Below are positions 29,939 to 38,022 of a stretch of 64,000 bases of DNA, piece by piece. The notes beneath the pieces are model-generated. The model searched no databases, was not told the DNA's origin, and saw only the letters and a list, made by a program, of their open reading frames with translations. Both the position numbers and the translations under genes were made by a program. Positions within the stretch are counted from its first letter, which is position 1, and each line of letters opens with the position of its first letter. Origin of the DNA: Glaciecola sp. 33A (GTDB taxonomy: Bacteria > Pseudomonadota > Gammaproteobacteria > Enterobacterales > Alteromonadaceae); NCBI RefSeq assembly GCF_002836745.1, contig NZ_PJAR01000036.1:1-64000 (forward strand), given 5' to 3'.

Positions 29939-30790
29939 TTATCGTTGAGCAAGAAAACCGGCAATCAAGGTATTGATTCGAGACGCTATTTGAATCGGCC
30001 TTTCAAGTGGGAACATATGCCCACCAAAATCAAGTGACTCATGTGTAATCGCTGCATTGCCCTTAATAAAGTGATTTCGAAGCTTTGGAATACACACGTC
30101 AGTGTGCTTACCTGTTAACAAATAACTAGGGGTTTGTAATTTGCCGTAGTGCTTATGCAGATTGTCGGGAATGGTTCTGAAAATATCAGCTTCTACTTGC
30201 ACATCAAAATGCAGTAATCTTTGCCCCTGATGCTCACGTGTTGCGGCGTTAACATAGTCAGCAATACAATCAACGTCCATATTTTTAAACAGCGCTCGGT
30301 TCTTAAAGTACTGCACCAGATCGGTTTTATGGTGCCATTTTGTATTCCTCATTTTAGTCTTACCCGCAGGCGTTATTTTATCAATAAATATACTCTTCTT
30401 CGCAAACTTGAATATCCAGCCCGCGAGACCGGTAATTAACGGCGGATCCAGCATAATCAAACCACAAAACATAGCAGGCTTTTTACAACAGGCTAAATAA
30501 GAGATCACCGCGCCAAATGAATGTCCAACTAACACGACAGGCAAGTTAACACCTATTGCGGCTTGTTTGATTTGAACATACTGAATCAGTTCATTGACTT
30601 GATTTTCCCAATTATTGTTTAATATAAACTCCGGATTATGAGCGAATTTGTCTAATGCTATCAGTTCGATATTGTCACTTAAATTAGCAAACAGTTTTGT
30701 ATAGCTACTTGCCGGAAATCCATTAGCATGAGCGAAGTGTAGGATGAGTTTCTTGTCACTTGTCTTGTTCTGCGCTTCACTTTGTTGCAT
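29939..30790 (-). CDS. alpha/beta hydrolase
   Basis: This 283-residue soluble alpha/beta-hydrolase has the oxyanion-region HFAHANGFPASSY, a nucleophile elbow GHSFGA near residue 98 and a catalytic histidine in GGHMFPLE near residue 262. It probably hydrolyses an ester, lactone or related bond; the natural substrate is not evident. The ATG at 30790 has AGGA 6 bases upstream and overlaps the end of the AraC-type regulator by 14 bases, so the two form an operon divergent from the AlkB-like hydroxylase. That context suggests a role in processing an oxidised hydrocarbon-like substrate. Confidence 0.88.
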   Translation of the reverse strand: MQQSEAQNKTSDKKLILHFAHANGFPASSYTKLFANLSDNIELIALDKFAHNPEFILNNNWENQVNELIQYVQIKQAAIGVNLPVVLVGHSFGAVISYLACCKKPAMFCGLIMLDPPLITGLAGWIFKFAKKSIFIDKITPAGKTKMRNTKWHHKTDLVQYFKNRALFKNMDVDCIADYVNAATREHQGQRLLHFDVQVEADIFRTIPDNLHKHYGKLQTPSYLLTGKHTDVCIPKLRNHFIKGNAAITHESLDFGGHMFPLERPIQIASRINTLIAGFLAQR

Positions 30791-31811
30791 TTGTTATCCT
30801 GTTTCTTGCTATCCATTCTCTAGGGGCAACGCCAAGCCATGTTTTGAATGCTCTGGTAAAGTTGGCACAATCTGAATAGTTTAATAAATCTGCGACTTCA
30901 GTCACTGTTTTTCCTTGTTGCAATAATGTCACTGCGCGGTCTGTTTTTATTTTTTGTAGTAATACCTTAAAACTCGTCCCTTCCCTTTCAAGGGAGCGAT
31001 GTAAAGATCGTTTGCTGACGTGCAATTGTTGTGCAACATCGTCTAGACTGAAGCTTATGCCGTCATCTTGCGTTAACACTCTTTTTACGCGATATCCCGT
31101 GCTTAAGTTTTGATATAAGTAAGAATCTAGTTCTTTTTGACAGTTGAGTACTGCACGTTGGAAGCTAAAGTCATCAGCCGAGGCCAACGGCTTATCAATG
31201 AATTGCTTTGAAAAAAGCAATGAACAATTCGGTTTATTAAATTCAAGCTTAGCTGCTTTAATGTATCGATACTTATCCTCATAGTTCGGTTTGGCGTAAT
31301 CAAACGTAACCACATCGATAAGCAATTGACTGTTGTCTTGAAACTTAATGACGTGCAACATATTCACAATTGCTATCATTACAGCTTCAATAACTGCGCG
31401 GTGAAGACTTCCCTGCCAATGCTCATCTGTTAACGTCACCAATACTTGTGACCCACCAATATCGTAATTGAGTTTTATCAGTGGCACTCTGATTGGTAAA
31501 AACTTAACGTGAAAGTCGAGCACCTGGCGTAAAGTGGCACTGTTCAATATAGCCAAGCCAAAATCACCATGATGTGCAATTTCTAACCTTTTACCAACTG
31601 ATAATCCGAGGTCTTCGAATCCGCGAGTTTCAATGACTGTTTTAATTAAACCATCAAACTGCTGCACACTCACCCTAGCGTCAGCTTCTAACAACTTAGC
31701 CAAGTCTAATCGTTGTGACGCGAGCCACTTTTCAATGCCAATACCTGATTGTTTTAGCACACTTATTACGTGTCCAAAATAATAGGTTGGCAAGCTAATC
31801 CTCTCAGTCAT
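30777..31811 (-). CDS. AraC family transcriptional regulator (OruR/PF12625 type)
   Basis: The 344-residue protein has an N-terminal ligand-binding domain of the arabinose-binding-like PF12625 type (residues about 15-210) and a C-terminal AraC DNA-binding domain with two helix-turn-helix units (DDVAQQLHVSKRSLHRSLER and the NYSDCANFTRAFKTWLGVAP region near the end). Such regulators often activate divergent catabolic genes in response to substrate. Here it is divergent from the AlkB-like gene with a 178-base spacer and co-directional with a hydrolase, which makes control of that locus likely. Ligand is unknown. Confidence 0.9.
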   Translation of the reverse strand: MTERISLPTYYFGHVISVLKQSGIGIEKWLASQRLDLAKLLEADARVSVQQFDGLIKTVIETRGFEDLGLSVGKRLEIAHHGDFGLAILNSATLRQVLDFHVKFLPIRVPLIKLNYDIGGSQVLVTLTDEHWQGSLHRAVIEAVMIAIVNMLHVIKFQDNSQLLIDVVTFDYAKPNYEDKYRYIKAAKLEFNKPNCSLLFSKQFIDKPLASADDFSFQRAVLNCQKELDSYLYQNLSTGYRVKRVLTQDDGISFSLDDVAQQLHVSKRSLHRSLEREGTSFKVLLQKIKTDRAVTLLQQGKTVTEVADLLNYSDCANFTRAFKTWLGVAPREWIARNRITNATK

Positions 31812-31898
31812 TGAGTTAAATTCTCCAATGTAGGGTTGATTTTCCGCCTAAAAATAAGCGAATAACGACTAAATTAAACTACGCTAAAAATAACAAAT

Positions 31899-31924
31899 TG
31901 GCAACAAATGACTAACTGATGGCA
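31899..31924. promoter_or_regulatory. candidate AraC-type direct repeat upstream of the AlkB-like gene
   Basis: TGGCA occurs at 31899 and again at 31920, exactly 21 bases apart (two helical turns) on the same strand, in the spacer between the AraC-type regulator and the hydroxylase. XylS/AraC-type activators often bind such half-site pairs. The half-site is short, so chance is possible. Confidence 0.35.
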
Positions 31925-31989
31925 TGCATTGATATTATTCATTGCTTGAAAGCGTGAGAAAGTAACAACATCAGAAAAGGAGAAATGAC

Positions 31990-33150
31990 ATGTTTCACTA
32001 TTTAAAATTTACTAATTACTTTATTACCACGTTGTTAGGGGTCAGCACGGTACTTTTTGCGCAGCATTGGATTTTATTCGGATTTGGTACTTTTATTGCA
32101 TTTTATATTATCGGTGATACCTTTTTTGGCGAAGACCTTAGTCAACCTAAATTGACAAAAAAGTGGGCACTGAACGCGATGTTATATGCATCAGTTCCAA
32201 CTACTTTTATTTTGCTGACCGTTTGTATTTGGTTGGTTACACCATATGATTGGGCCGCAATGCATTCGCTATCTGCTATTCTGGGATATGATTTTATTGC
32301 AGCCAAAGCAAACACATCGATTATTGAAATTTTTGTCGCTGTTATTTTTTGCGGCCTAATGCTTAGTGGTATCGCAACCGTTGTTGGTCATGAATTAATA
32401 CATCGAATTGGAAATAAAAAAGCGGTAACAACGGGACGTTGTTTAATGGCACTCAGTTTTGACGCCAGTTTTTCAATTGAGCATGTATTTAATCACCATG
32501 TTCATGTTGCTACCGAAAATGATCCAGTGACTGCTCCACGTGGCCGTTCTATTTATAAACATGTGCCAATCGCCGTATGGGGTACCAACAAATCAGCGTG
32601 GCAAATAGAAGTAAAACGACTCAATCGAAAAAAACAAAGGAGCTTCAGTTTACATAATCAATTCATTACCGGTTGGTTAATGACAGCTGCATGGTTAGGG
32701 TTTGTTTTTTTAGTAGGCAATTGGCAAGGCGTATTTTTTGTCTCTGGTATCGGTTTAGCTGCTAAAATTACACTTGAAATTGTAAATTACATGGAGCATT
32801 ACGGCTTAGTCCGCCACCCTCGTGAGCGTGTGATGCCAAAACATTCATGGAATACCAATAGAAAAGTGAGTTGTTGGGCAATGTTTAATTTGCCTCGCCA
32901 TAGTCACCACCATGCAAAAGGCGCAGTACCCTTCGAAAAATTAGAAGCCATGCCTGATGCACCAGTAATGATCGGTGGCTATATTTCGACAATAGTACTG
33001 GTACTATTGCCACCTCTTTGGTACAAATTAATGCAACCTAAATTGCAACAGTGGGACGACACAATGGCGAACGAAAGTGAACTCGCTATTCTCAGGTTAC
33101 AACAAGGGCAAAGTATAGCAAGTGTTGTGGATGACAGGCGCTTAGTCTAA
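31990..33150 (+). CDS. AlkB-type membrane diiron monooxygenase (alkane 1-monooxygenase/XylM family)
   Basis: Enzymes of this family hydroxylate terminal or benzylic methyl groups at the inner membrane using a diiron centre and electrons from rubredoxin or a reductase. In the 386-residue protein the histidine boxes are GHELIHR (His134, His138), EHVFNHH (Glu164, His165, His169, His170), NYMEHYGL (residues 267-273) and LPRHSHHH (His304 and His306-308). Hydrophobic stretches give about six membrane helices. A strong AAAGGAG precedes the ATG. The EHVFNHH box departs from the EHxxGHH of classical alkane hydroxylases. No rubredoxin or reductase gene is adjacent. Confidence 0.88.
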   Translation: MFHYLKFTNYFITTLLGVSTVLFAQHWILFGFGTFIAFYIIGDTFFGEDLSQPKLTKKWALNAMLYASVPTTFILLTVCIWLVTPYDWAAMHSLSAILGYDFIAAKANTSIIEIFVAVIFCGLMLSGIATVVGHELIHRIGNKKAVTTGRCLMALSFDASFSIEHVFNHHVHVATENDPVTAPRGRSIYKHVPIAVWGTNKSAWQIEVKRLNRKKQRSFSLHNQFITGWLMTAAWLGFVFLVGNWQGVFFVSGIGLAAKITLEIVNYMEHYGLVRHPRERVMPKHSWNTNRKVSCWAMFNLPRHSHHHAKGAVPFEKLEAMPDAPVMIGGYISTIVLVLLPPLWYKLMQPKLQQWDDTMANESELAILRLQQGQSIASVVDDRRLV

Positions 33151-33156
33151 CGCCTG
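33135..33156. terminator. hairpin across the overlapping ends of two convergent genes
   Basis: CAGGCG and CGCCTG flank CTTAGTCTAA, whose TTAG/CTAA can extend the stem. The stem covers the stop codons of both the hydroxylase (33150) and the transporter (33142). There is no T-run, so termination is only a possibility. Confidence 0.4.
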
Positions 33157-34500
33157 CATCCTTTCAGCTTCATGCCAGTCATGTTCTATTTTGGTGGATG
33201 CCCAATAAAATGTAGCGATAGACAATAGATAAGGTAATAACAACCAACTGAGGGATGTCCGCAAGGCTTCCGCCTCGCCCATCGTTGCTGACAAGGACTG
33301 GCTTAAAAGTCCAATAATTGTTGGCCCACCACCCAGAGCAATAATGTTCAACACAAAGAAGAACAGTGCAGTCGACATCGCCCTAGCATTGACCGGTGCC
33401 AGCGTTTGCGCAATCGCAAAACACGGCCCTAAATACATTCCGCTTGCAAACAGCATCACCGTCATTAAACCAATTGACAACCAAACACTGCCAACTTGCA
33501 GGGAGAAGTAGAAACAAGGGACACCAATGATCAAAGCAAGAGTAGGTAACAATGCATATGCCCGTTTAGATTTCCGACCCCACTTGTCTGCAATTACACC
33601 ACCTAACCAAACACCCAAAGCATAAGCAGTGCCATTCACAATACCGAAAACAATCAATAGATCTTGAATTGGCATATCCGGATGTATTCGAACGTAAAAG
33701 TCAATAATCCACGTTGATATTGCATAGTTACCAAACGAACCGAAAGAAATTCCTAAGCACATTCCCCACCAAGTCGGGATTTTTAGTAAACGTTTTACGG
33801 ATATCATAAAGTCCATTTGTTGAGGACCATTCGATACCCTTGCCCTCTCTGGTTCTTTGACGGTGAGTTTCATCAAGATAGCTAAAAAAACACCAGGCAG
33901 TCCAACACTAATCATAACAGTACGCCAATCGGCTGAGCCGCCATCAAGAAAAAATGCAGCTGCAAAATAAGCGGCCATGATACCAAACGGTATGCCCAAA
34001 GAATAAAATGCTAACGCTTTTGCGCGCTCAGTTTTATCAAACAAATCTGACAAAATAGAATGACTCGGAGGACTGCCGCCTGCTTCACCAATACCAACGC
34101 CAACTCGCAATATGGCTAATTGCCAAAAATTAGCAGCAAAACCCGACAGTGCCGTGAAGCCACTCCATAGTGTTAAGGAAATACCAATAATGTTGACTCT
34201 GTTGTAACGGTCAGCTAACCAAGCAATAGGAATGCCGACCACTGTATACAATAATGCAAATGCAAAACCCTTAAGCCAACCGAGTTGAGCATCATCTAAG
34301 CCTAAGTCCACTTTGATAAAAGGCGATAAAATGCCGATGATTTGCCTATCTATAAAATTAAATGCATACACTAGCGTTAAGATGATAAGTACGTAGTTAC
34401 GATAGGCTCGAGATGGCTTTATGTTCTCAGCCCCTTTTGATACATCAGGTATTTCTATTGAATCAGCCACAATCACTCCAAATTTGTATTCAACGTCCAT
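33142..34500 (-). CDS. MFS transporter, spinster-like
   Basis: This 12-helix carrier of up to 452 residues resembles the spinster-type MFS clade found beside catabolic genes in proteobacteria: FNFIDRQIIGILSPFIKVDLG in helix 1, GIPIAWLADRYNR in the 2-3 loop and RVGVGIGEAGGSPPSHSILSD in helices 4-5. It probably imports or exports a small organic compound. The start is either ATG 34500, without a clear ribosome binding site, or GTG 34470, which is preceded by GGAG at 5 bases. Its end overlaps that of the convergent AlkB-like gene by 9 bases. Confidence 0.88.
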   Translation of the reverse strand: MDVEYKFGVIVADSIEIPDVSKGAENIKPSRAYRNYVLIILTLVYAFNFIDRQIIGILSPFIKVDLGLDDAQLGWLKGFAFALLYTVVGIPIAWLADRYNRVNIIGISLTLWSGFTALSGFAANFWQLAILRVGVGIGEAGGSPPSHSILSDLFDKTERAKALAFYSLGIPFGIMAAYFAAAFFLDGGSADWRTVMISVGLPGVFLAILMKLTVKEPERARVSNGPQQMDFMISVKRLLKIPTWWGMCLGISFGSFGNYAISTWIIDFYVRIHPDMPIQDLLIVFGIVNGTAYALGVWLGGVIADKWGRKSKRAYALLPTLALIIGVPCFYFSLQVGSVWLSIGLMTVMLFASGMYLGPCFAIAQTLAPVNARAMSTALFFFVLNIIALGGGPTIIGLLSQSLSATMGEAEALRTSLSWLLLPYLLSIATFYWASTKIEHDWHEAERMQALD

Positions 34501-34638
34501 ATTGGATCAGCTATGACGACTTTGCCACTTGATGTTAATGATTTGTGAACATAAGTATAAGTAGGTTGAAGTTACTTGCAACTCAAGATCATTGCAGACA
34601 AAATAGTCATATCGGACCAGTTACATTAAGCATAATCA

Positions 34639-35442
34639 ATGCATATTGATGAGTTACTTGCATTAGCAAAAACACAAAAATCCAATCCTAATTTAGTATT
34701 AACCATTCCTTCAGGTTGGTCGCAAGGCCGCACAGCGTATGGTGGTTTATCAGCTGGCTTGTTATATGCTGCAGCGCGAGAATATATTGAGCAAGAAAGA
34801 GTAATGCGATCAAACTCAACTAACTTTGTTGGGCCACTAATTGCAGAGAAACCTTTTACCATCACCGTTGAAGTTTTGCGTGAGGGAAAGAACGTTAGCC
34901 ACGTCATGGTAAGAGCCATACAAGAGAATAAAACCTGTGTTGTGTCGCAAATTTGCTTTGGGAATAGTCGAGAATCAAGCATTTCAGTGCCAAATCAAGA
35001 CACTCATAACATAGCATCGCCATTGCGGGATGCCTTCATTCGTGCTGCTCCAAAGGTAACACCGGCGTTTTTAGAACACCTCGATTTATCGATTCAAGAT
35101 GGCGGACTGCCTTTTTCAACACAAAAAAGCTCGCATTATCATGGTTGGATGAAATTCAAAAAGGCCCCAGCAGTTTTTACCGACGCCCACCTTATTAGTA
35201 TCATTGATGCTTGGCCGCCGACACTTTTACAGATGCTGAGCGCACCAGCGCCGGCCAGTTCAGTTAGTTGGAATTTAGAATTTATTCATCCACAAAGAAC
35301 GATTTCAGGCAATGACTGGTTGGCTTACCAAGCCCACACACGCCATGCGGCAGATGGATATGGACATACTGAAGCGAACATATGGGATAAAGATGGCGAA
35401 CTTATTGCCATTAGCAGACAAACAGTTGCAATATTTGACTAA
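34639..35442 (+). CDS. thioesterase family protein (double hotdog)
   Basis: The 267-residue protein has the tandem hotdog arrangement of TesB-like/4HBT_3 acyl-CoA thioesterases: an N-terminal half with WSQGRTAYGGLSAGLL and a C-terminal half with SVSWNLEFIHPQ and a final EANIWDKDGELIAISRQ. Such enzymes release free acids from CoA thioesters. The ATG has no obvious ribosome binding site. It is divergent from the MFS gene and close to the AlkB-like/hydrolase locus, which suggests acyl-CoA side products of that pathway as substrates; this is inference from position. Confidence 0.85.
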   Translation: MHIDELLALAKTQKSNPNLVLTIPSGWSQGRTAYGGLSAGLLYAAAREYIEQERVMRSNSTNFVGPLIAEKPFTITVEVLREGKNVSHVMVRAIQENKTCVVSQICFGNSRESSISVPNQDTHNIASPLRDAFIRAAPKVTPAFLEHLDLSIQDGGLPFSTQKSSHYHGWMKFKKAPAVFTDAHLISIIDAWPPTLLQMLSAPAPASSVSWNLEFIHPQRTISGNDWLAYQAHTRHAADGYGHTEANIWDKDGELIAISRQTVAIFD

Positions 35443-35451
35443 GTATTGTTG

Positions 35452-35477
35452 CGCTTAGCTATTTACTTAGCTAAGCG
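35452..35477. terminator. hairpin between thioesterase and HDOD genes
   Basis: A perfect 10-bp stem (CGCTTAGCTA / TAGCTAAGCG) with a 6-base loop lies at the convergent gene ends and overlaps the last codons of the HDOD gene. It has no long T-run. Confidence 0.5.
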
Positions 35478-36316
35478 ACTTTAAATGCATCAGGGTTAAA
35501 TAAATGGATAACTTGTTCAACTTGGTAGTTAGTATTATCAAGTGCTTCCTCAATGTCATCACGACTTAAATTCAATGATTCAAACATAAAAAATGGTAAA
35601 TGTGTTTCGAAGTTATAATGATGAGGGAAGGTGTTGATAATAGAGAGTTCATACGCTAACTGCATAATTTGAACCTCAGGCGTTTCAGCCGCTGAATCGT
35701 CGTGGTGCTGCATCGCAATGGTAGATACAATTGAATCCGGTAACATCCACTGCTGCACCAGTGCTGCTGAAATTTCAGCGTAAGTGAAACCAAGCACATC
35801 ATACTGACATTCTTTTGGATTGAGTTTCGCATCAAAACGCGCACAATCTTTTGCCAGTGTTGGATCTAATTTTAAAACGACTAGCTCGCCAATGTTATGA
35901 AGGAGACCATTTACAAATAATCTATCGGGATCTTTAATGCCTTTTGAGATAGCGAAATGTTTAGCCAAAATAGCGCAACTGACGCTTTGTTCCCAAAATT
36001 TATCTAAGTCGACAAATTGACTTTGCTCTTTACTAAACGCATTTGATAAGCCAAATACCAATGCATAGTCATACACTGCAGAAGTGCCAATAACCTGAAT
36101 GGCTCTTTGTAATTTATCTATCTTTCTTGGAAAGCGATAAATTGCACTATTCGCAAGCTTGAGAATGTGCGCAGCTAAGCCCGGGTCGGTCTGTAAAACG
36201 GCAGATATGCTATTTGCGTCAGAACGATCGTCATCAATTAAACTTTTAACTCTGACAGCAGTCTTTGGTACGGCGAATAAGTCAGACACTTTTTTTGCAT
36301 AATCAATTGCGTTCAT
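35471..36316 (-). CDS. HDOD domain protein
   Basis: HDOD domains are catalytically dead HD-like domains in signalling proteins of motile and c-di-GMP-using bacteria. The 281-residue chain carries the N-terminal pattern LQTDPGLAAHILKLANSA and a central GLLHNIGELV followed by AMQHHDDS, where intact HD phosphohydrolases would have HD pairs. The start at 36316 (MNAIDYAKKVSDLF) has AAAGG upstream; in-frame ATGs at 36334 and 36382 are less supported. It stands alone beside a diguanylate cyclase gene, with which it is divergent. Its partner is unknown. Confidence 0.88.
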   Translation of the reverse strand: MNAIDYAKKVSDLFAVPKTAVRVKSLIDDDRSDANSISAVLQTDPGLAAHILKLANSAIYRFPRKIDKLQRAIQVIGTSAVYDYALVFGLSNAFSKEQSQFVDLDKFWEQSVSCAILAKHFAISKGIKDPDRLFVNGLLHNIGELVVLKLDPTLAKDCARFDAKLNPKECQYDVLGFTYAEISAALVQQWMLPDSIVSTIAMQHHDDSAAETPEVQIMQLAYELSIINTFPHHYNFETHLPFFMFESLNLSRDDIEEALDNTNYQVEQVIHLFNPDAFKVA

Positions 36317-36774
36317 AATTACCTTTTTAAACATTTTCAATTTTCTGGTGGCGGTTGAACCATCCTGGTACTGAACATTCACGCGTAACGTCTTTAATAA
36401 TACGCCCGTTTAATAGCTAATAATATTTTTTTACACTAATCTACTTGTTACTTCAAGGGATAAACATATTATTGTATCCAAGCCTGCGGTTATGCAGACG
36501 CAATCTAGGATGTAGTCTGATGTTTGGTAGCCGGATAGAATAAACTTATGCCGACCGTGACCATGTACAAGGTATATAGTTTGCAACTTCCGTGTGTTTT
36601 TGACACTTTTGTCGCCTGTTTAATAATGTCAAAATAATAAGTATTAGTAAACCGCTGAATTATACAGTGATATCATCGTCGTTTCGCGCCGCTATATTGA
36701 TAAGTTATCAATAGCATAATATGACTTTTGGAAAAGGCATCGAACAATGCAAGCAGTTAAAAATAAGAAGAGTT
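36317..36774. other. intergenic region between HDOD and diguanylate cyclase genes
   Basis: About 460 bases that should hold both divergent promoters. I see no tRNA, repeat array or plausible small gene with a ribosome binding site. Confidence 0.45.
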
Positions 36775-38022
36775 ATGTCCGCAAATAAAACGGCGCTTCC
36801 CATCATTTTTGTGGCAATACTTTCTGTTTGCTTAATGTTTTTGATTATTAACAGTACGACATCATTACTGTCATTTCCAGTCGCGAGTCTTGTCCCTTTT
36901 GTATGCATAAGCCTGTTGTTCATTATTATACTCAATCTAGCTATGCGACAAGCATTAACCATGTACGCTGCGAGCATAATAGCCTTCATCACCATCTCAC
37001 ATTTTTATATTATTCCTGGTTTAAAAGAGACAACTGAAAACCTAAAAATTGTCACCGATAGCAAACCTTTATTATTATCTTTTATTACCTTACTACCGAT
37101 TTTTGGTCTCATTAAAATTCCAGCTCACAAGATACTCAAAAGTGTTATTTATCTGTTTGGCAGTTTGGTCGCATGGGGATCTTTTAGTTTGCTTATTGCG
37201 ACATTGGAATTGCCTATATTACACATTGTAGAGCGCGCATTGAGCGGTATTGGGATTAAATCGCCATTTCAAAACCTCTTGTTATCGCCGCTGCAATTTG
37301 TATTAGTCAGCATCAGTGCAATGGCACTCGTTATTTTACTGATTAAGTCATTACACAATATCTATTTATTTGCAATTGCCTCTTTAGCGACCTTAGCTAT
37401 GGTTTACATGTCTTCACTCAGTATTATTTTGTTTGCTATTCTGGGCAGTGTTCTGTGTCTATTTTCTGCCATCATTACTAGTCGAAATATGGCGTTCAAT
37501 GATGAGTTAACTGGGATCCCTGGCCGGCGTTCACTGACACAATATGCGCAGGAGATCTCTGGTCAATTTGCCGTTGTAATGATAGATATCGACTTCTTCA
37601 AGAACTTCAACGATAAATATGGGCATGATGCTGGCGATAATGTAATTAAACTTGTCGCTAGCAGAATAGCAAAAACGGGAAATAGAGGTCGAGCTTTTCG
37701 ATACGGCGGCGAAGAGTTCACACTGGTATTTGATGGAAAACACATTGATGATGTTCGTGAAACAATTGAAGATTTGCGCGTGCAGTTGGAATCCTATCCG
37801 ATGGCAATTCGAGTTCACAATAGGTCACAAAAGTCTGCCTCCGAGTCAAAAAATAGAAGATATTCCTCTGTAAAACAGGAAATTGTTAAGGTCACCTGTA
37901 GTTTTGGTATTGCACAGAGCTCGCTTGGTAGTAATGGCTTTAAAGCTGCTATAAAACGCGCAGATTCTGCTTTGTACAAAGCCAAGAAAGGTGGCCGTAA
38001 TTGTGTTAGAACAATCGAATAA
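36775..38022 (+). CDS. membrane diguanylate cyclase (GGDEF)
   Basis: Diguanylate cyclases make cyclic di-GMP from two GTP. The N-terminal half (to about residue 240) is a set of hydrophobic helices with no recognised sensor domain name; the C-terminal half is a GGDEF domain with VVMIDIDFFKNFNDKYGHDAGD and the active-site motif GGEEF at residues 311-315. The sequence before the motif (NRGRAFRY) lacks the RxxD inhibitory site, so product feedback is not expected at that site. The ATG at 36775 follows AGAAGAG; an in-frame ATG at 36721 lacks one. The end overlaps the downstream glycosyltransferase. Confidence 0.9.
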   Translation: MSANKTALPIIFVAILSVCLMFLIINSTTSLLSFPVASLVPFVCISLLFIIILNLAMRQALTMYAASIIAFITISHFYIIPGLKETTENLKIVTDSKPLLLSFITLLPIFGLIKIPAHKILKSVIYLFGSLVAWGSFSLLIATLELPILHIVERALSGIGIKSPFQNLLLSPLQFVLVSISAMALVILLIKSLHNIYLFAIASLATLAMVYMSSLSIILFAILGSVLCLFSAIITSRNMAFNDELTGIPGRRSLTQYAQEISGQFAVVMIDIDFFKNFNDKYGHDAGDNVIKLVASRIAKTGNRGRAFRYGGEEFTLVFDGKHIDDVRETIEDLRVQLESYPMAIRVHNRSQKSASESKNRRYSSVKQEIVKVTCSFGIAQSSLGSNGFKAAIKRADSALYKAKKGGRNCVRTIE

